Notes: generated by a model from the letters alone, not told the origin. Positions 50,401 through 61,679 are shown, numbered from the stretch's first letter. The stretch: DNA of 64,000 nucleotides from Mucor racemosus (GCA_027405735.1 JAPEHQ010000001.1:6510001-6574000), one strand, 5' to 3'. Made by a program: numbers and translations.

Positions 50401-50803
50401 TTTTTGATTTTGTTTTGAAAAAGAAGAAAAGAAAAAAGGGGGAGTAAACAGAGATGTTCAAATATTTATGCACTTTCAATATGGCACTAACAATGGTTAC
50501 ATCAATGCTCATCTGAGCTGCAATGTATGGCTCACCGGATAATCGTCATTCATTGATGTTTCTAATTGCTCAAATTAGGCAAATTTGTGATTACGTTCTT
50601 TAGAGGGCCGGCGGCATTCTGTCCCTTTTCTCCACCCCTCAATTCAATTTGAAAGAGTAACACAAGCAAGTTGGTAAATTTGGAGGCCCACGTCAATTTA
50701 TGTATAAATATACCAAATTTTTTTTTTTCATATTTCATTCCTCTCTTTTCCCTTTATTTATTAACTTAATCTATCCTTACATTTATCTTCAATCATTACC
50801 ATC
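50401..50803. promoter_or_regulatory. Shared upstream region, GS-like / cytochrome b5
   Basis: 403 bp between divergent ATGs. On the cytochrome b5 side, TATGTATAAATATACC at about 50699 is a good TATA-type element, followed by a T/C-rich leader with CTTACATTTATCTTCAATC before the ATG. A purine tract just upstream of the GS-like ATG is the mirror of such a leader. Confidence 0.6.
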
Positions 50804-51590
50804 ATGTCTACTGCCACCCAAACTAGCACTGTTTATTCTCTAGATGATGTATCCAAGCACAATACCAAAGATGATTTGTGGATGAGCATTCATAACAAAG
50901 TTTACAATATTACTGAATTCGTTTTGGAGGTAAATTTACGAAGAAAAAAAATAAACCCGAAAATCAATGTACTTATCATTACTCTTTTTTTGTAAAAAAA
51001 AAAAAAATTGATAGCATCCTGGAGGTAAGTTTTTTAATATGAAAATATATACGCTCACGTGAAGACTAAAAAAAAAATGGGGTTACATAAACTTGATATG
51101 AACAATTAGGCGAAGAAGTTTTGCTTGATGAAGCAGGTAATTAAATGTTGAATAAAATTGTTTTCTTTTAAAGAAATTCTTATATTTGAATGATTAGGCA
51201 AGGATGCTACTGAATCTTTTGAAGATATTGGTCATTCAGACGAAGCTCGTGAGATCTTGGAAAAATATTTAATCGGTACCTTGGATGAAGCTGTAAGTGA
51301 TATCTTTAAATGGATAAAAAGATATTAGGAAATTCTAATTTAAATATATGTGTGTATATAGTCTCAAAACAAGGCTCATAAATTTAACGTTATTCGTGCT
51401 GGTGAACTTCCTGAGGAAAAGAAGACTTCTGGATCGTAAGTTTTTTTTTTTCTTCTATAAAAAGCTAATATGGAAATACTAAACCTATTGTATTACATAA
51501 TAATGTAGATTCTTTCGTGTTGTCTTACCTGCTCTTGCTGTTGTAGGTGTAATTGCATACAAATTTATTCTTGCTCCTCAACGTCAATAA
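50804..51590 (+). CDS. CYB5: Cytochrome b5, tail-anchored
   Basis: Six exons, 50804-50929, 51015-51024, 51110-51136, 51198-51292, 51362-51435 and 51509-51590, 137 residues. The heme domain has the HPGGE motif (axial His43) and the second axial His67 in GHSDEAR, at the standard spacing. A C-terminal hydrophobic segment (about 114-131, [18 protein letters not shown]) would anchor it in the ER. Cytochrome b5 passes electrons to fatty-acid desaturases, sterol enzymes and P450s. Exon 2 is only 10 nt and encodes part of the HPGG motif, so correct micro-exon splicing is essential to bind heme. Confidence 0.96.
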
Positions 51591-51776
51591 GTTTTTCTTG
51601 AAATAAAATATTGTATACAAATATATCAACAAACCCGTTATTGATTGCATATTATAAACAAATGCATTTCGAATAATCTTTTGTAGGTGAAATACACATT
51701 TGTATAAATTACACTTCTCCTTCTCTCTTTGTTTATTCTTCTTCTTCTTCATTTACTTTATTTTTTAATCTTCAAA

Positions 51777-52707
51777 ATGGGTGCAATTGGAAAACAACAA
51801 TCAAATAGCAGCACATCATATCAAATTGTTCTACATCAAATTGGATTTTTACTTACAGGATTATGTACAACACTTGGTGTGCAATGGCTATTTTATAGGG
51901 GAGCTGCAAGTAAGTCTATATCAAGAAGAGAATGTTCACTCTTTTAATGACAATATAAAAGCTTCCATGAGTCTATTACCTCAATTATCTTCATATACGG
52001 GCATGTTACTTGTTGGTCTATTTGTACCTATGTTATTAAAAAGAAAAGAGCAAATGGCATTACAATACAAAATGATTCTGTCTGAAGAAGAAACAGATGG
52101 CCATTTATTCAAAGATCATGTATGTCTAATCTATTACCCCTGAATTTTATCAATAAACTAAATCCCATTCTATCTCCCTAGTTAATATCACCCTCATTAG
52201 ATACAAACACGATGGTAGAAATAACACATCAAGATCAAGAAGATGATTTGAAATTGCCTACACCTGCTTTCATGAAAGAGGAAGGTCCAATTCCACATTT
52301 TTCAATAATTAAATTAGCATCGTTGGATATAATTTCTAGCTTTGCTTTGACTATAGGGTTTTCAATTATTGGAAGCGGAATGTATCAAGTTATTTACAGT
52401 AGTGTTGTCATTTGGTGTGCAATTTTTACTTGGTTTTTTATGGGTAGAGCATTATCTCGAATTCAATGGATGGCCATCATTGGTACAAGCATTGGATTAG
52501 GAATAAGTTCATTAGATAGCATTAGAGGATCGCCATTACAGGCGGATGCTTTTGCAACATTAACGGATCAAGAAGGTATTTTATCTGTTGATAATTGTGT
52601 AAGGATAATATCTATTTACACTTTTTGCTTTATATTTTAGATACAACAAAAAATGCATTGTTGAATGGAACTTTAATGACATTAGGTGGCACACTTATTT
52701 CAGGTAC

Positions 52708-52744
<37 letters not shown>

Positions 52745-53280
52745 TCTATTAATTTTCACTTGAACTGACTCGTATGAAACTATTATTTTGTTTATATTTA
52801 GCATGCATATATGTATATGCTGATAACATTCTCTCTAAAAGTGATAGACAACCTTTGCCTGCAAGAGTTTGTTGTTGGATGGGTGTCTACACATCTCTTT
52901 TTACTTGGTTATGGATTTCTGTATATACATTACCTCAACTCAATGATATCATCCATATTGATGTTGATACATCTACTACAAAAGTATTTTTCATGTATTT
53001 TATAGTTACAATTGCAAATGCATTACACTCTTGGAGTTATTATGAGTTAATTGAGCAGACTGGTAATGTAGCTACAGGTATTTTGCAAGGATTGCGTGCA
53101 ATATTAGTGTATTCAATTAGCCATGTATGGTATTGTCAAGAAGATTCTGCACAATGTAAGTTTTGCATATTTCCTTGATAATCAGACTCTAATAATAGTA
53201 TAGGTTTCACAACATCCAAAGGATGTGGATCGCTCATTGTTATCGGTTGCGTATTGATATTTACATTGGGTAAAAAATAA
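51777..53280 (+). CDS. Multi-pass transporter, drug/metabolite (SLC35-like) type
   Basis: Six exons, 51777-51909, 51962-52119, 52182-52575, 52641-52703, 52802-53155 and 53204-53280, 392 residues. About ten hydrophobic segments can be drawn, e.g. IGFLLTGLCTTLGVQWLFY, GMYQVIYSSVVIWCAIFTWF and MAIIGTSIGLGISS. A charged cytosolic loop lies between the first and second groups. The GMYQVIYSSVVIW segment and tandem-repeat layout resemble nucleotide-sugar or SLC35-like transporters, but no substrate motif is clear. Intron 4 contains a run of more than 30 A. The gene is in tandem with CYB5, 186 bp downstream, behind a TTCTTCTTCTTC leader. Confidence 0.8.
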
Positions 53281-54132
53281 AGTCTAGGTAGAAAATAATG
53301 TTTACATCGATGAGTAACACAATATTGTTAAAACAAAAAATATCCCTTGGTAGAATAAATGCTTCTGAACAAATATGTAAAGGTTATGTGTTGGTAACAC
53401 TGAAATTGAGATGATGAAAATCATTTAAAGATGATAAATTTAGAAATTAAAAAATGTTCAGCCGATTGGAGACTCTGGATGGTGAATGTAGTTGACTTTT
53501 TTAAGGTCAACCAATCATCCAATGTACTATGATGACCATGGAGGTTTTCCATATGCATTAGTTTTGCACGTTCGCAGTAGAAATTCAGGCAAAAACAAGC
53601 CGAAAGAAAAACTCTTTCTTCAAGTCTACATGAAAATCAAAATTACCCAATAAAGAGAGTCGTTCATGTCCCGAAACAAAAGTTCTACTACATTTGCGCT
53701 TAAGAGAGCAAAAATTCGTAGGTAAAATTTGAGATCCTATTTAAATAAGAATGCCACCGACTTGTGGTTAGAATATTTGAATTTATATCATGTTGTAAAA
53801 GTAATCTGAGCGAATAATGCTAAGCTTTATATATTAAAATGATTGCATAAAAAAATGATAGATTAAACGTTTCAATAATAGAAACAACATGGAATTTCAT
53901 AGATTAGTAAAATGTTACATCAAAAGAGAACCTATTAAATGGCGGGGAACAGCTTCCCCCAGGTTTTCTCGATTTGTCCAAGGGGGGTGAGAAGGAAATA
54001 ACAAAATTTGCAGCGTACGGGAACAATAAAAAACTCTAATTGGATTTCATATAAATTCTATCTTTTCCCTTTTCATCGCTTTCCTTTTTCCCTTGATTTT
54101 CTTACAAGAATAAAAAAAATATTTATTACGAT
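53281..54132. other. Intergenic, no gene seen
   Basis: About 850 bp, more balanced in base composition around 53460-53700 than other spacers, yet without an open frame of note. The promoter of the next gene lies at its right end, with TTTTCCCTTGATTTTC at about 54086. Confidence 0.4.
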
Positions 54133-55011
54133 ATGTGGATGGAAACAACAGAAAATACTACATTTGGTACCTATTTATATTACAAATTGCATATAGAACA
54201 GTAATCTTATAGTTATTTTAGTTAAGAATCAAATTCAGCAGCAGCAACAACAACAACAATCCGAAGCATTTGATCATTACTTAGAAGATGATGATACAGC
54301 TACAGATACTGGAAGGACTATGAGTAGTATTGCAGATAACCAACATCTTCATGATTCTCCTCCTTTTATTGATAATATCGAAGAATCCTCTACTACATCT
54401 TTTGAGAAACTCATGAAGGATCCTGATAACAGCCGTGTATCTCGATATCAAAATACTTATTTTATGGATGGTGGAAACCGTTTTATTTCAGTAAGCTATT
54501 TATAAATGTAATTTTCTCACATTTTATTAATTTCATAACCTTGCAGTTACCAACATTGGGTAACACAAGTACCAAGGCAGCATCTCATATTTCTAGAATA
54601 TTTGAAGATTGGCTCCAAAATAAGCTCTATCATCAAAGCACAAATGATGGACTCGAAAGATTGCCAATCTTGGAAGATTCTGTAGAGTTACTTGCTGAAG
54701 ATGTTGTAAACAAGTTGAAATCAAGAAACTCTGTTAGAGGTTTAACAGGCCTTTCTCGTATTTTGATTAAAATTAGAACTGGCCATGTCTACACGTATCA
54801 TCAATTAGAAGACGGACAACCACTTATTACAGCTGATATGGAAGATTTCTTTCAACAGTTTCCATTATTTGTTGAAATTATAATTTACACAATGCCAAAA
54901 GAATCAGATCAATCATCTGATGATGTTCAACTTTTATTAGCTGTTGAGAATATTACAGTTAATCCATCTGATCCTTATCACATCAAGGAAGATATTCAAT
55001 TAGTTGCTTAA
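54133..55011 (+). CDS. Unrecognised protein with poly-Gln N-terminus
   Basis: Three exons, 54133-54166, 54222-54490 and 54547-55011, 255 residues in one frame, GT-AG introns. A run of Gln (about residues 17-24) is followed by an acidic, Ser/Thr-rich stretch (~28-90). A compact C-terminal part of ~150 residues alternates helix (RIFEDWLQNKL, VELLAEDVVNKL) and strand-like segments (RILIKIRTGHVYTYHQL, LFVEIIIYTMPK, QLLLAVENI). Its composition and frame integrity support a real gene. I do not recognise the family. The 34-nt first exon is inferred from the splice sites and frame only. It is convergent with the CCDC130-like gene. Confidence 0.7.
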
Positions 55012-55056
55012 AGCTATACTGGTAAAATGTCATGATTCATACCCTTTTCTCTCTTT

Positions 55057-55097
<41 letters not shown>

Positions 55098-55176
55098 CCC
55101 TCTCCGCCCCCCTTTTTTTGTAAATATACTAATAATACAAGTAATAAATCGTTTTTCCCTTTTTTTTTTTAATAAT
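55012..55176. terminator. Convergent 3' region with (CT)n microsatellite
   Basis: 165 bp between two convergent stop codons. A perfect (CT)n run spans 55063-55095, followed by C/T homopolymers. The two 3' UTRs must share this region. Confidence 0.6.
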
Positions 55177-56449
55177 CTAATCGGTATCAGAGTCGGTATA
55201 AGATACCAAAGCAGTTGTTGTTTGCTCATCATTGTGGCGCATCTTCTTTTTCTTTTGAATTGGTTTCACAACTTTCACGTCATTTAGTTTCATTGATTCT
55301 TTCTCTTTAGAAAATTTAGTTGTAAATGGCTTGGGTTGATAAAATGGGTCTGTCTTTAAACGAGTTCTCACAGATGCCAAATGACCCAATTTTCCAACGT
55401 TTTTCTTTTTACTTGGATTAAATAGTGGTGCCACTGCTGCATCTAATCTCTTTTCGTCTAGTAAATGTGTTGCATTATATTCAATTGATTTAGCCCCAAT
55501 AATATCACTTGTTGTTTCTGGTAATAACTCGATTTGTAGTGAATGCTTATCTCGAACTTTTTCTGTTTCTTCCACTATGAGTTTATCCTTTTTTTTCTCT
55601 TGTCTAAATTGTTTTCGTAACTGTTGTGATCTTGTATATGGATCTGACCATTGTGTTTCATTGAGTGTTTGCAGCTGAGTTAGATGAGGTGCTGCTTCTT
55701 GTATAATTTTCTTGTCTTTAATGCCATGTTCAAGACGATACATGGGATCTGATTCGAGTTGTTCTTTCTGCTCCTTATCTATAAAACATCATTTTTATTA
55801 GTATCCAAGACATATCTTGATCAAGGCAACATTTACCTTGTAATTGAATCACTTCTGTATCTTCTGCATTCCATTCTTCAACCTTTTTACGAGCTCCATC
55901 AGCAACAACGTAAGCCGAATTCTACAAAAATAAACCTTTTAGGGAAGGCTTAAAACAATGCACATTATTTTACCTTGGGATCTGTATGAATCTCAATCCA
56001 ATTATCGCATAAATGACACTTCATTCTGAATTGAAGAATCGGTGTGCTATAGTATTTGCCAATTTGTTTCTTTTGTGCATTATATCGTACACCTACAACA
56101 TGAATACATTAAACATTTGTATAAATCCACTCAAACTTCTTCATGTACCTTGGCCAATATGATTCTCACATCCATTGCACCAAATATTAAAGGGTAGTTC
56201 AAATCTATATTACAAGAAACACACATCAGTATGGTTCTCGAGGTGGTGAATAGGTTTGCTCAGTACCTTACTATCAGAATACCTTCGTCAAGTTTCCTTG
56301 CTCTATCGCCAAGAGCATGTTTACCGTAATGTGTATTGATAGAGCCCTGTAACATATATTAGTTTCTCATGAATTATGTCGGTTGTTGACCATGTAAATA
56401 CCTTTTCAGGTGTCCAATCAGGTGGGTAATACTTATTAAATGGTTGCAT
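55177..56449 (-). CDS. saf4: Splicing factor CCDC130 / Saf4 (YJU2 family)
   Basis: Six exons, 56449-56402, 56346-56267, 56204-56149, 56092-55974, 55921-55837 and 55778-55177, 329 residues. The N-terminal CWC16 domain is complete: [22 protein letters not shown], and two CxxC pairs (CNGC, CHLC) that bind zinc. [19 protein letters not shown] lies between them. DPMYRLEHG and [18 protein letters not shown] follow and point to the CCDC130/Saf4 branch rather than Yju2/CCDC94. The C-terminus is Lys-rich (KKKKMRH). The family acts in late spliceosome complexes, fitting an organism with intron-rich genes. The start matches the MxxxNKYYPPD of relatives. Confidence 0.92.
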
Positions 56450-57223
56450 AGTATAATTAAAACGAAAGAAACGTAAAATAATAGTGGCTTATGTATTGCG
56501 GCACAGCAAGTTGATAATCAGCATTTTATGCAAGGATAATACAACTAATCAGGTATGTTTTACACTGTGCTACACTTTGATATGGTATTCTACTCTTTCT
56601 GTGCCTTTTACATCTATCTATTTGCTTTTTATATCATAAATTCATCTCAGTCTAATGTGAAAAAAGCTAACCACAAGGTGAAATGGCCGTTATAATCATA
56701 ATAGATCTGGCTACAGTACTTTTCTACATACAAAAAAACATTATCGGGTTCTATTGTACCATAATTGTTTACAATTTAAAAATCAAAAGTTATAAAGCTA
56801 GATTTTGTGTGAAAATTCTTGAAACATGGGTAATTCATTATAAAATAGCCTAGTTTTAATCAAAGCTGGGATCTACGCAAATTTGGCGTAAAATGTTTGT
56901 TCCCAGGTCAATGTAGATTTGATTCGATTTAAGTTTGGAGACGACGGAAGCTATCCTCATGTGAGGTTATTATGTAGTTGTAGAAGTGATTACATTTATG
57001 TAGCATTCAATGCTGAACCTTGTTTCTCATTCATAAGAAATATTCATAAAACAAGTTACATGTTATAAATTGATCGAATCAAAGAATCTTTACGTATTCT
57101 TGATAAATTATGAGGCACTTTTTAATTCAAAAATGATACTGAATATCTAAAGTTTCTGGATGTTTATGAAAACTTTCATTGTCAAATCCAGGTATGGGAG
57201 TGCTACCAGCCCCAAAATGTTAA
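56450..57223. other. Intergenic between saf4 and the Fanzor element
   Basis: Holds the saf4 promoter. No gene or RNA was recognised. The sequence ends with CCCCAAAATGTTAA next to the TA target of the Fanzor element. Confidence 0.4.
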
Positions 57224-57608
57224 TACAGTATTTCCACTTGAAATTCAGACATTTCAGGAAAATATTTAGATGATTTCCAATTGAATTTTGAACGATTGTA
57301 GTTATATATTGAGACAGAGTAAAAATGAAGTCTAGACAAAACGAGAATGCAAATTCATAAAAATTGTGAGTTATTTTTTATTAGACTTATGTAATTGAGC
57401 GACTGAAAGTTTTTATTAAAATTAAGCTAAGATTTGACCTGTTCAATGTTATATTGCAACTGCAAAATTGAATTATTATTATATATTTTAGAACAGATAA
57501 AGAAAAGAAAATTACGAATGTGAAATTTGGCTTTATATGTTAAACTTATTTGTTATTGTTATGCTATTTTTTGTTATCTTGTTTTCATTTCATCACAAAC
57601 CTCAAATA

Positions 57609-57736
57609 CAGACTTTACACTTGAAATTTAGACGTTTTTATTATTTTTTTGAACGAAACAGAAATAAAATTTAGACAAAATAGAGACAAAAATTTGTATG
57701 AAATGAGAATGAGATTTTAGATAAAGTCAGTGTCAA
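57609..57736 (+). repeat. Second, inner left terminal repeat of the Fanzor element
   Basis: Preceded by TA, it begins CAGACTTTACACTTGAAATT and continues through AAATAAAATTTAGACAAAAT and TATGAAATGAG to TTTAGATAAAGTCAG. It pairs in inverted orientation with 60790-60916 more completely than the outer left end does beyond its first 25 bp. The element thus has two left-end-like sequences 383 bp apart. Confidence 0.75.
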
Positions 57737-58107
57737 TTCACACTAAAATGAATTTGATTTGAGATAAATAATATGTAGATTCAATCAAGCAATGTATTTC
57801 TGGATTATCATCATCTTCTTCTTTATTTAAACTCCGACCATTGGTGATGTTAAAAGTTGCAACAGATGGAAACAAATGCTAGCAATTACATAAAACCAGT
57901 ACATAGTTGTAAGGTGCTTATCATATATTGACTGCTTGGATACCCGTTAAATACCGATTGATGTATGAAAACCTCATATTGTACATTGCCTCCACACGTA
58001 AAGGCAGCTTTTTATCCTCCCTTTTTTTTTACTTATTTTCTACATCCCATCATCTGCAACAATCGATAATGTACAGATCCTTAATTTTGAATAAAATTCA
58101 AGCGGTA

Positions 58108-60660
58108 ATGACAAGCAGAGAGTCAGGTATAAACTATAAAATCTTTGAAAGGTAGTTTATTTTTTACAATCATTATTGACTTAGGGGAGAGACCGCAGCC
58201 AACATGCAAAGATTGCAAAGAAATTGGCCACTACAACAAGAAGTACTACAAATGTAGGCTGTATAAAGAAGAAAAAGCAGATGATGGTGGGTACAACATA
58301 AAGTAAATTATAGATTTTCTAATACTTTTGATAGTTGGCACAAGTAGGAAGCGACAAAATTCAGCGATCAAGAATGTCAAAAGAGAAGCAAAACGCCAAA
58401 AAATGGTAGCAGATCCCAGTGTCCGTTGTACTAATTGTAAAGGTATTGGTCATAAATCATCACGCTCTCCAGATTGTCCCAGGCATATACCATCTAAACT
58501 TGAAGTAATGAATCAAAACTTGGGAACTGGATTCCAATCATTTACTAGAAAACTTCCTTTTGATGCTTGTGTAAAAGAACGTTACAGAAGTGTACTCAAA
58601 AATAGAATTCTCTCTGCAAGTGAGGATGTTCGTCAATTGCTCTTCAGAGCACAAATTTTTGTAAACTATTATATTATTCTTCATTCAAATGAAAATATGC
58701 CAGGCTGCATTTATCGACAGCCTTTCTGGTATTCCATCTGCCAGTTGGTTAACAACAAGCGTGTTACAAATTCCAACGTGATTCCACCTGGTATGCTTGA
58801 TGACTGGAACAACTTTAGAATACAACATCCAACTATTTTGTACAAAGTCAACTTGGCTAGTGGTAACAGCCAATGCTTATCGGAGGCATGTCTTCAGGTG
58901 TCCATTACTTATTTGAATGCTATAGTCGAGACTTTTGAACAGAGAGTAATGTCTTATTTATATTATTTGATCCAAAATATTTGCATGGTAAGCACAAATA
59001 TAAATTTTACTTACATTATAAAACCTCATACTTTTGAATCGTAGGTAATGAAGCCTGATCAAGTGAAGCTCATTGTGAAAGAATATTGCTACCAATATGT
59101 TTGTAGAGGTGAACCTAAATGGCCCACTGGTGTTGCTCTGTCAGATGATTTGAAATTAAAAATTAGAAACGAATGTGATCCGTTACGTGATCATACAACT
59201 GAATCCGTATCATTGAAAAGTCTCTCTGCATCCCCAGGCAATTATATTCGCTGTTTCTCATATATACTTTCAGCCTATGAAGAAGAACATAGAAATCATT
59301 CTCCTTTTGATGTAAGACGGCTTCCGCTACCCAGGTTGTTTAGCATTTCACCAAAACCATCATGTCGGTGTAGATTTGTCAATATTAGTGTAAATGCATT
59401 ATCTTGTTTTGTAAAAGAGTCTCTTCCAAGAGGTTATGAAAATCAACTCCAAATGTTTCATCGTATATTTGATTTCACTAAATTACGATTCAAAGAGTAA
59501 GTTTGTTTAAAATATCTTTATAAAAGCCAACTAACATTATCTTGACAAACCATAGCATATCTCAATTAAGAGCAGACGGTGAAAACACAGTCTTGTTCAA
59601 TAATCTCGTTAGATCTGATGGATTTGCAGTTGATTTTGTATTTAACAGAAAGAAACAAGAGTCAATCATTGGTAATCATGATTTGACATTAGAAGATTTC
59701 ACATATGAAGAAGTGGAAAATGTTTACAGGCCTGCTTTTATCGATCCTGGACGAAAAGCTGTATTTACTGCTGCAGTTGGCTTGGGAGATGATCATCAAG
59801 TACGGCGGTGTAGTACTAAAGAATACTATGATTTGACCGGCTCCACCAAATACTCCATAAAAATTCAAAAGCTTAAAGATGAAAGGGGTATAACCCCGAT
59901 TGAAACGGATATGCCTACCACAAAAACTTGCCAAGCTACGGCTTATCTTACTTATACAGCCTATATGTTGCTTCATAGACAGACTTTGTTTGATTTTTAT
60001 GGTTTTCAAAGAGCCAAAGACAGATTCTTTCTTTACCAAGGTCGTCAAAAGGCTCCACAAATTATGGTGAATATGCTGGTCAATGGTAGCAAAAAATATG
60101 ACAGAAAACAAAGAAATAAACGTAAAAAGAAAAGAAAAAGAAGGTTCATGAAAAAACAAAATGCAAATAAGAAGAAAAGAAAGCACACTACCGCCATTTC
60201 CAAGTAAGTTAACAAATTAGCATTCACGCATCACATCAGCTAATGCATTTCATGATGTAGGCATAAATGGAAACCATCAAAATTCCAACAAGATAAAGCC
60301 AAGGTTCCTTTAATTGTTTTTGGTGCAGGAATGTTTGGTAAAGACTTGGTAAAACTAAAAGGTAACAAATGTGGAGTAACTGGCGTTCTCTGGCGTGCTT
60401 TAAAGAAACGAGAAAAAGAAGGAGATCTTTTGGCTGTTACAATTGATGAATTCATGACTTCAAGGATTTGTAATATATGCTATGAAGACTCATTGAAAAA
60501 GGTGGACGGTGTCAAAGGTCATAGTGTTCTTGGATGTCAAAACTGTAAAACACTGTGGCAGAGAGACATCAATGCTGCCAAAAATATGCTTCTTATCTCA
60601 TCATTAATATGGAGTGGTTATGGTCGTCCGGAGGTGTTTTCTCCTAAGGCAAGATCCTGA
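58108..60660 (+). CDS. Fanzor: eukaryotic TnpB-like RNA-guided nuclease
   Basis: Six exons, 58108-58126, 58185-58286, 58335-58987, 59045-59496, 59556-60203 and 60261-60660, give 757 residues with no stop or frameshift. Two zinc knuckles of spacing CX2CX4HX7C lie at residues 14-30 and 72-88, separated by a basic stretch. The C-terminal RuvC nuclease has all expected sites: Asp472 in FIDPGRK, Glu688 in VTIDEFMTSRIC and Asp727 in WQRDINAAKNM. The zinc ribbon is Cys695, Cys698, Cys717 and Cys720. A strongly basic segment (RKQRNKRKKKRKRRF, ~residue 595-620) should act as nuclear localisation or RNA-binding region. Proteins of this family cut DNA guided by an RNA encoded near the gene. The first exon and start are inferred from an ideal splice pair; an upstream in-frame start at 57928 is possible. 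Confidence 0.9.
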
Positions 60661-60916
60661 TCATAAAGTTTATTTAATTTGTATCGCCGTAATAAACACG
60701 GTTTTTTCCTTTGGGAGATTTAGATCATTACAGGTAAGTTATAAATATTATTACTGTTCAACTGAAGACTAATTTCATTTTTTCCAAATCTCCTTTCTCA
60801 CTTTATCTAAATTTTATTTTCATTTCATCCAAATTTTATCCTCACTATATCCCAATTTTATTCTTATTTCATCCAAAATTTTACTTATTTCATCTGAATT
60901 TGAAGTAGAAATACTG
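60661..60916 (+). other. Candidate guide-RNA (fRNA) region and right end
   Basis: 256 bp from the Fanzor stop to the right terminus. It contains a GTTTTTTCC stretch and then an array of T/C-rich near-repeats (ATTTCATCCAAATTTTAT type, four to five times between 60820 and 60895) that form the inverted subterminal sequence. In TnpB systems the guide RNA overlaps the gene's 3' end and element end. By analogy this stretch is the place to look, but nothing in the sequence alone proves an RNA. Confidence 0.35.
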
Positions 60917-60918
60917 TA

Positions 60919-61303
60919 GCATGTAATAAGCTGGTCAACACCGCTATGCCGTAGGTCTGTTTTACTTCATTATAAAAAGCTTTTCATCGTACTGTACCAA
61001 TAGTTAGAATAATATTTAATGATAATGCAAAGAAAAGTTACTGAACAATTATATCACTCTTTTTGTATATTCTTGTTCTCCTCTTCTTTCATTCTATTGC
61101 CCTCCTCCTCCTCTTCCTTCTTCTCTTTGGTCGTTCTTCTTCATCCTCTTTGTTTGGGTGTGTTATCCTTTTTTATTTAAATTATTGTATTTATTTAATT
61201 TTGATTGTGAAATACGACCATATGATTTTAAAAATAAAATGATAGAAGTTTAAGAATGTAATGGTTTATTTCAATGGATAAGAAGACTATATAAAAAATG
61301 CAC
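60919..61303. other. Intergenic, Fanzor element to TMA7
   Basis: Contains a C/T-rich tract at 61076-61152 on the plus strand (TCTTCTTCATCCTC type). No gene is visible. Confidence 0.45.
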
Positions 61304-61679
61304 TTATTTCTTGCCAGATTTCTTGATACCACCACTGACTATAAATAAACATTAGAACAAAAAATCCCATTACAGATTAAACCAGATTAAAAAACTTACG
61401 CAAAGGACCCTTTCCAGATGCCTTTTGTTGCATTTCTTTCAACTTCTTGGCCTCTTCCATCTTCTTCTTCTTGAAGGCAAGATCCTCCTATTTAATTTTT
61501 TAAAAAAAAAGGCGTTCAGTTTTCTTATCAAAACACAACGAAATGTCCTTACCTCATCTTCAAAGTTCTCGGACTTCTTGGGCTTCTTGAGAGGCTTAAG
61601 TTTGCCACCTTTTATTCATACATTAGATATTTGTATATTTAATGCATATATTAATGGATTTACCTTGTCTACCAGACAT
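61304..61679 (-). CDS. TMA7: Translation machinery-associated protein 7
   Basis: Four exons, 61679-61664 (16 nt), 61608-61553, 61487-61400 and 61338-61304 (35 nt), 64 residues, the exact length of yeast Tma7. The sequence is highly Lys-rich and opens MSGRQGGKLKPLKKPKK, with acidic EDEEDLAFKKKK and the Gly/Lys-rich end SGGIKKSGKK, all family hallmarks. Tma7 associates with ribosomes; its exact role is unclear. The three introns in a 65-codon gene make it easy to overlook. Confidence 0.95.

Larger units (their letters stand above)
57226..60916 (+). mobile_element. Mariner-type-ended element carrying Fanzor
   Basis: The 3691-bp element is bounded by inverted ends. The left end reads CAGTATTTCCACTTGAAATT and the right end, on the complement, CAGTATTTCTACTTCAAATT. 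TA lies directly outside both (57224-57225 and 60917-60918), the target duplication of Tc1/mariner elements. Inverted similarity extends about 120 bp on the right. The only gene inside is the Fanzor; no DDE transposase is present, so movement would need a transposase supplied in trans. Fanzor genes are known passengers of several eukaryotic transposon types, mariner among them. Confidence 0.85.

Noticed and set aside
57928..58107. Upstream in-frame extension of the Fanzor protein
   Set aside because: It is open and starts with Met, but is hydrophobic and unlike the rest. The ATG at 58108 followed by a clean GT-AG intron is simpler, though the longer start cannot be excluded.
59689..60227. Minus-strand open frames rich in Phe/Leu inside the Fanzor gene
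   Set aside because: They are shadows of the Lys-rich coding strand and have no conserved motif.
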